Source of the DNA: Pseudomonas sp. GCEP-101
GTDB lineage: Bacteria > Pseudomonadota > Gammaproteobacteria > Pseudomonadales > Pseudomonadaceae
Assembly (NCBI RefSeq): GCF_025133575.1
Contig: NZ_CP104011.1
Coordinates: 620,001-684,000 of the forward strand
Direction of reading: 5' to 3'
Length of the DNA: 64,000 bases
The notes under the pieces are model-generated. The model was given only the letters and a program-made list of their open reading frames with translations, did no database searches and was not told where the DNA came from. The first letter of the stretch is position 1, and each line of letters opens with the position of its first letter. Of the stretch, positions 61,777-64,000 are shown one piece after another. Both the position numbers and the translations under genes were made by a program.

Positions 61777-63207
61777 CTACAGGTTATAGCGAGCGCGCAA
61801 CACCTGGGCATACTTCTCCCACTCTTGCAGGACCAAACGGCCGGCCGGCGTTGCATTGACCAGTTGTTCGTCCATGGCCGCCGCGAAGTTATCCAGCGTA
61901 TTGGGCGCGCCGTACTCCGGCTGACTCAGGCGGGCGCGGCAGAAGTCCTGCCATTGTTGCTGCTGCTCGGCCGTCAAAGTTTCCGGGAAATTGCGCGCGC
62001 GATAACGGAAGAGCAGTTCGGGAAGTCGCGCATCGTCGAATGGCCATTGTTCTTTGGCCAGGCGCGCGGGATCAGCCTGGCGTACCTGTTCGCACAATCG
62101 ACGATCACGGTCGCCGATAAAACCGTCATACAACTGCTGTTCGGGATCGTCACTGCCGGCGAAACTTTCCTCGGCATACAACGGCGCAAGTTTGTCCTGC
62201 CAGATCGCCTTGCCATCGGTCAGCGTCTGCGCCGCCGCGAGGCAGGCCGCAAGGTTCAAGCCGATACGTTCCCGGTCCTGCGGGCGCAAGACGGACAATG
62301 GCGCCACCACCGGGCACTTGTTGATATGCAGCAGCTTCAGCGGCACCGGCAGTTCGCCCTCGGCCAACGCGTCGCGACGGGTGTAGAGGCGCTTGCGCAG
62401 GGTGTCCGCGTCCAGCTCCAGCAACGGCGACACGTCGGCGCCCAGATCGCAGACGATCAGCGCGTTGCGGTTGCGCGGATGCCAGCCCAGCGGCAGTACC
62501 ACCGACAGGTAGTGCCGCGCCGCGGAGAACATGCCGGAGATGTGCACCATCGGCTGCAGCACGCGGACCTGGTCGAGTACCCCCTGCTTGCCGCGCAGGC
62601 GGTAGAGATAGTCGTAGAGCTTGGGCTGGCGGTCGCGCACCAGCCGCGCCAGGGCGATGGTGGCGCGCACGTCGGAGAGCGCATCGTGCGCCTGCCCATG
62701 GTCGATGCCGTTGGCCGCGGTGAGGCGCTCCAGCTTGAGGCTGACGACGCCCTCCTGCTCGGGCCAGACGATGCCTTCGGGACGCAGCGCGTAGGCGGTG
62801 CGCACCATGTCGATCAGATCCCAGCGGCTGTTGCCGCCCTGCCACTCGCGGGCGTAGGGGTCGAAGAAGTTGCGGTAGAGGCTGTAGCGCGTCACCTCGT
62901 CGTCGAAGCGCAGGGTGTTGTAGCCCGCCACGCAGGTGCCCGGCTGCGCCAGTTCGGCGTACAGCCGGGTCATGAATTCGGCCTCGCCCAGGCCGCGCTC
63001 TTCCAGGCGCGCGGGGGTGATGCCGGTGACCAGGCAGGCGGCCGGGTGCGGCAGGATGTCGTCGCTGGGACGGCAATAGAGGTTCAGCGACTCGCCGATC
63101 TCGTTGAGGTCCTCGTCCGTCCGAATGCCCGCCACCTGCAACGGGCGGTCGCGGCGCGGGTCGATACCGGTGGTTTCGTAGTCGTACCAGAAGATGCTGG
63201 CGCTCAT
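61777..63207 (-). CDS. sbcB: Exodeoxyribonuclease I
   Basis: A 476-aa DEDDh exonuclease: ExoI motif FWYDYETTGIDPRRDRPLQV (D and E, about 6-25), ExoII AGYNTLRFDDEVTRYSLYRN (about 93-112), ExoIII HGQAHDALSDVRATIALARL (about 170-189), then the SH3-like and C-terminal ExoI domains. It degrades single-stranded DNA 3' to 5' in recombination and mismatch repair. AAGGA six bases before the ATG at 63207 sets the start rather than an upstream ATG at 63270. Confidence 0.96.
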   Translation of the reverse strand: MSASIFWYDYETTGIDPRRDRPLQVAGIRTDEDLNEIGESLNLYCRPSDDILPHPAACLVTGITPARLEERGLGEAEFMTRLYAELAQPGTCVAGYNTLRFDDEVTRYSLYRNFFDPYAREWQGGNSRWDLIDMVRTAYALRPEGIVWPEQEGVVSLKLERLTAANGIDHGQAHDALSDVRATIALARLVRDRQPKLYDYLYRLRGKQGVLDQVRVLQPMVHISGMFSAARHYLSVVLPLGWHPRNRNALIVCDLGADVSPLLELDADTLRKRLYTRRDALAEGELPVPLKLLHINKCPVVAPLSVLRPQDRERIGLNLAACLAAAQTLTDGKAIWQDKLAPLYAEESFAGSDDPEQQLYDGFIGDRDRRLCEQVRQADPARLAKEQWPFDDARLPELLFRYRARNFPETLTAEQQQQWQDFCRARLSQPEYGAPNTLDNFAAAMDEQLVNATPAGRLVLQEWEKYAQVLRARYNL

Positions 63208-63349
63208 GATTTTTCCTTGCCTGCAAGCGAGTGCGTCGCAGTCTAACAGTGCGGCTGGCCACACTTCCAAAACGCCTCGCTGGCTCCCAGCCAGCCCCCG
63301 CCTTTATGATGGGCGTCGCAAGGACACCCCACTGGAAAGGACTTTCCTC

Positions 63350-64000
63350 ATGCAAGACATCGCGACACCCAATCCCTACAGCGTTCCGCTGAGCAACCTC
63401 GAGCCCGGCGCGGCGCACGGCAGCGTGCCCTCCATCGCCCAGGCCCTGAGCCGCGGCTATGACTTCCGCATCGGCGACCTGCTGGGCGAATCCTGGCGCC
63501 GCACCAAGGGCACCAAGGGCCTGATCCTCGGCGGCTTCGTGGTCTTCTACGCGGCGATCTTCGTCCTGATCAACGTGCTCAGCCTGTTCCTCACCGTCGC
63601 CGGCGCGGCCGGCATCGCAGGCCTGGGGCTGCTCGGGGACAGCGACGCCGCCGGTGGCCTGGCGGTCGGCGCGATCCTCGCCTTCGTTCTCGGCACCATC
63701 ATCGTCAGCCTCGCCGCCACCGCCTTGTGCTACCCGCTGCTGGCGGGCGTGAACATGCTCGGCATCCGCCGCGCGGCAGACCAGCCGCTGCGCTTCAACG
63801 AGATCTTCAGCCACTTCGGCCGCACCTTCCAGGTCGTCGCCTGCGTGCTGCTGAGCACGCTGATGATCTTCATCGGCTACCTGCTCTTCGTGCTGCCGGG
63901 CATCTACCTGAGCATCGCCTACCTGCTCGCCGTGCCGCTGGTGGTCGAGCGCGGCCTGTCGCCGTGGGCGGCCCTTGAGGCTTCGCGCAAGGCCATCAGC
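63350..64000 (+). CDS. Multi-helix membrane protein (3' end missing)
   Basis: Starting at ATG 63350 with AAAGG nearby, the frame is open to the last base (217 codons). The N-terminus is polar (MQDIATPNPYSVPLSNLEPG), a RGYDFRIGDLLGESWRRTKG segment follows, then hydrophobic helices at about 58-85, 101-133 and 163-190. The G-x-x-L-x-x-S-W and the late PLVVERGLSPWAALEASRKA resemble the family of predicted membrane proteins with a glycerophosphoryl-diester-like or DUF975-like layout, but I cannot assign a function. Complete sequence lies outside the window. Confidence 0.8.
   Translation, partial: MQDIATPNPYSVPLSNLEPGAAHGSVPSIAQALSRGYDFRIGDLLGESWRRTKGTKGLILGGFVVFYAAIFVLINVLSLFLTVAGAAGIAGLGLLGDSDAAGGLAVGAILAFVLGTIIVSLAATALCYPLLAGVNMLGIRRAADQPLRFNEIFSHFGRTFQVVACVLLSTLMIFIGYLLFVLPGIYLSIAYLLAVPLVVERGLSPWAALEASRKAIS

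Overview
The window is high-GC chromosomal DNA from a Pseudomonas of the P. aeruginosa / P. nitroreducens / P. citronellolis kind. Evidence: an MvaT-type H-NS protein, Pseudomonas REP palindromes (core GAGCTTGCTCGCGAA) between many genes, an OruR-like AraC regulator, a PA4642-type small protein, and gene orders that I recall from P. aeruginosa. No rRNA, tRNA, CRISPR array, insertion sequence or prophage is visible. It is mostly housekeeping chromosome with one accessory-looking catabolic block.

Layout. (1) 1-20.2 kb: end of a CHASE4/HAMP/PAS/GGDEF cyclase, cysZ, a glycolipid-type glycosyltransferase with a Pho box, DegV, an old-yellow-enzyme reductase with its TetR repressor, a LysR / CMD / tautomerase cluster, nitroreductase, glutathione peroxidase, slyD, a DUF3565 gene, ackA-pta, an acyltransferase, an OmpA-like lipoprotein, a metallo-beta-lactamase-fold hydrolase, an OruR-like regulator, a diiron-type hydrolase and an alpha/beta hydrolase. 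(2) 20.4-31.4 kb: a periplasmic hypothetical, then a block of a MalT-like LuxR regulator, DUF1329 and DUF1302 outer-membrane proteins, an acyl-CoA ligase and a divergent thiolase, which looks like uptake and activation of a hydrophobic carboxylic acid. The DUF1302 and ligase genes share an identical promoter architecture, with the same box the same distance from the -10. (3) 31.5-58.8 kb: LysE exporter, a tandem-DUF1266 protein, hprA-DUF1835, rsmC, lysP, a manganese riboswitch plus UPF0016 exporter, an NTF2-fold protein, a 299-bp tandem duplication, an epimerase-family protein, an M48 lipoprotein, a chemoreceptor, a degenerate SRAP protein, small coupled genes, an acyltransferase, YajG, mqo with an 800-base leader region, and hpt, upp and uraA. 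(4) 58.9-64 kb: a flippase-like membrane protein, purU, mvaT, sbcB and a truncated membrane protein.

From memory of PAO1, blocks 1, 3 and 4 correspond to three separate places (around PA0829-PA0847, PA4626-PA4647 and PA4314-PA4317). If so, this genome is rearranged relative to PAO1, with the catabolic block at one junction.

The most interesting signals are the shared activator-type promoter of the DUF1302/ligase genes, the SRAP protein that lacks most known catalytic residues, the Pho box before the glycosyltransferase, the manganese riboswitch with a palindrome inside its promoter, REP-like hairpins whose stems covary between constant flanks, and the long mqo upstream region.
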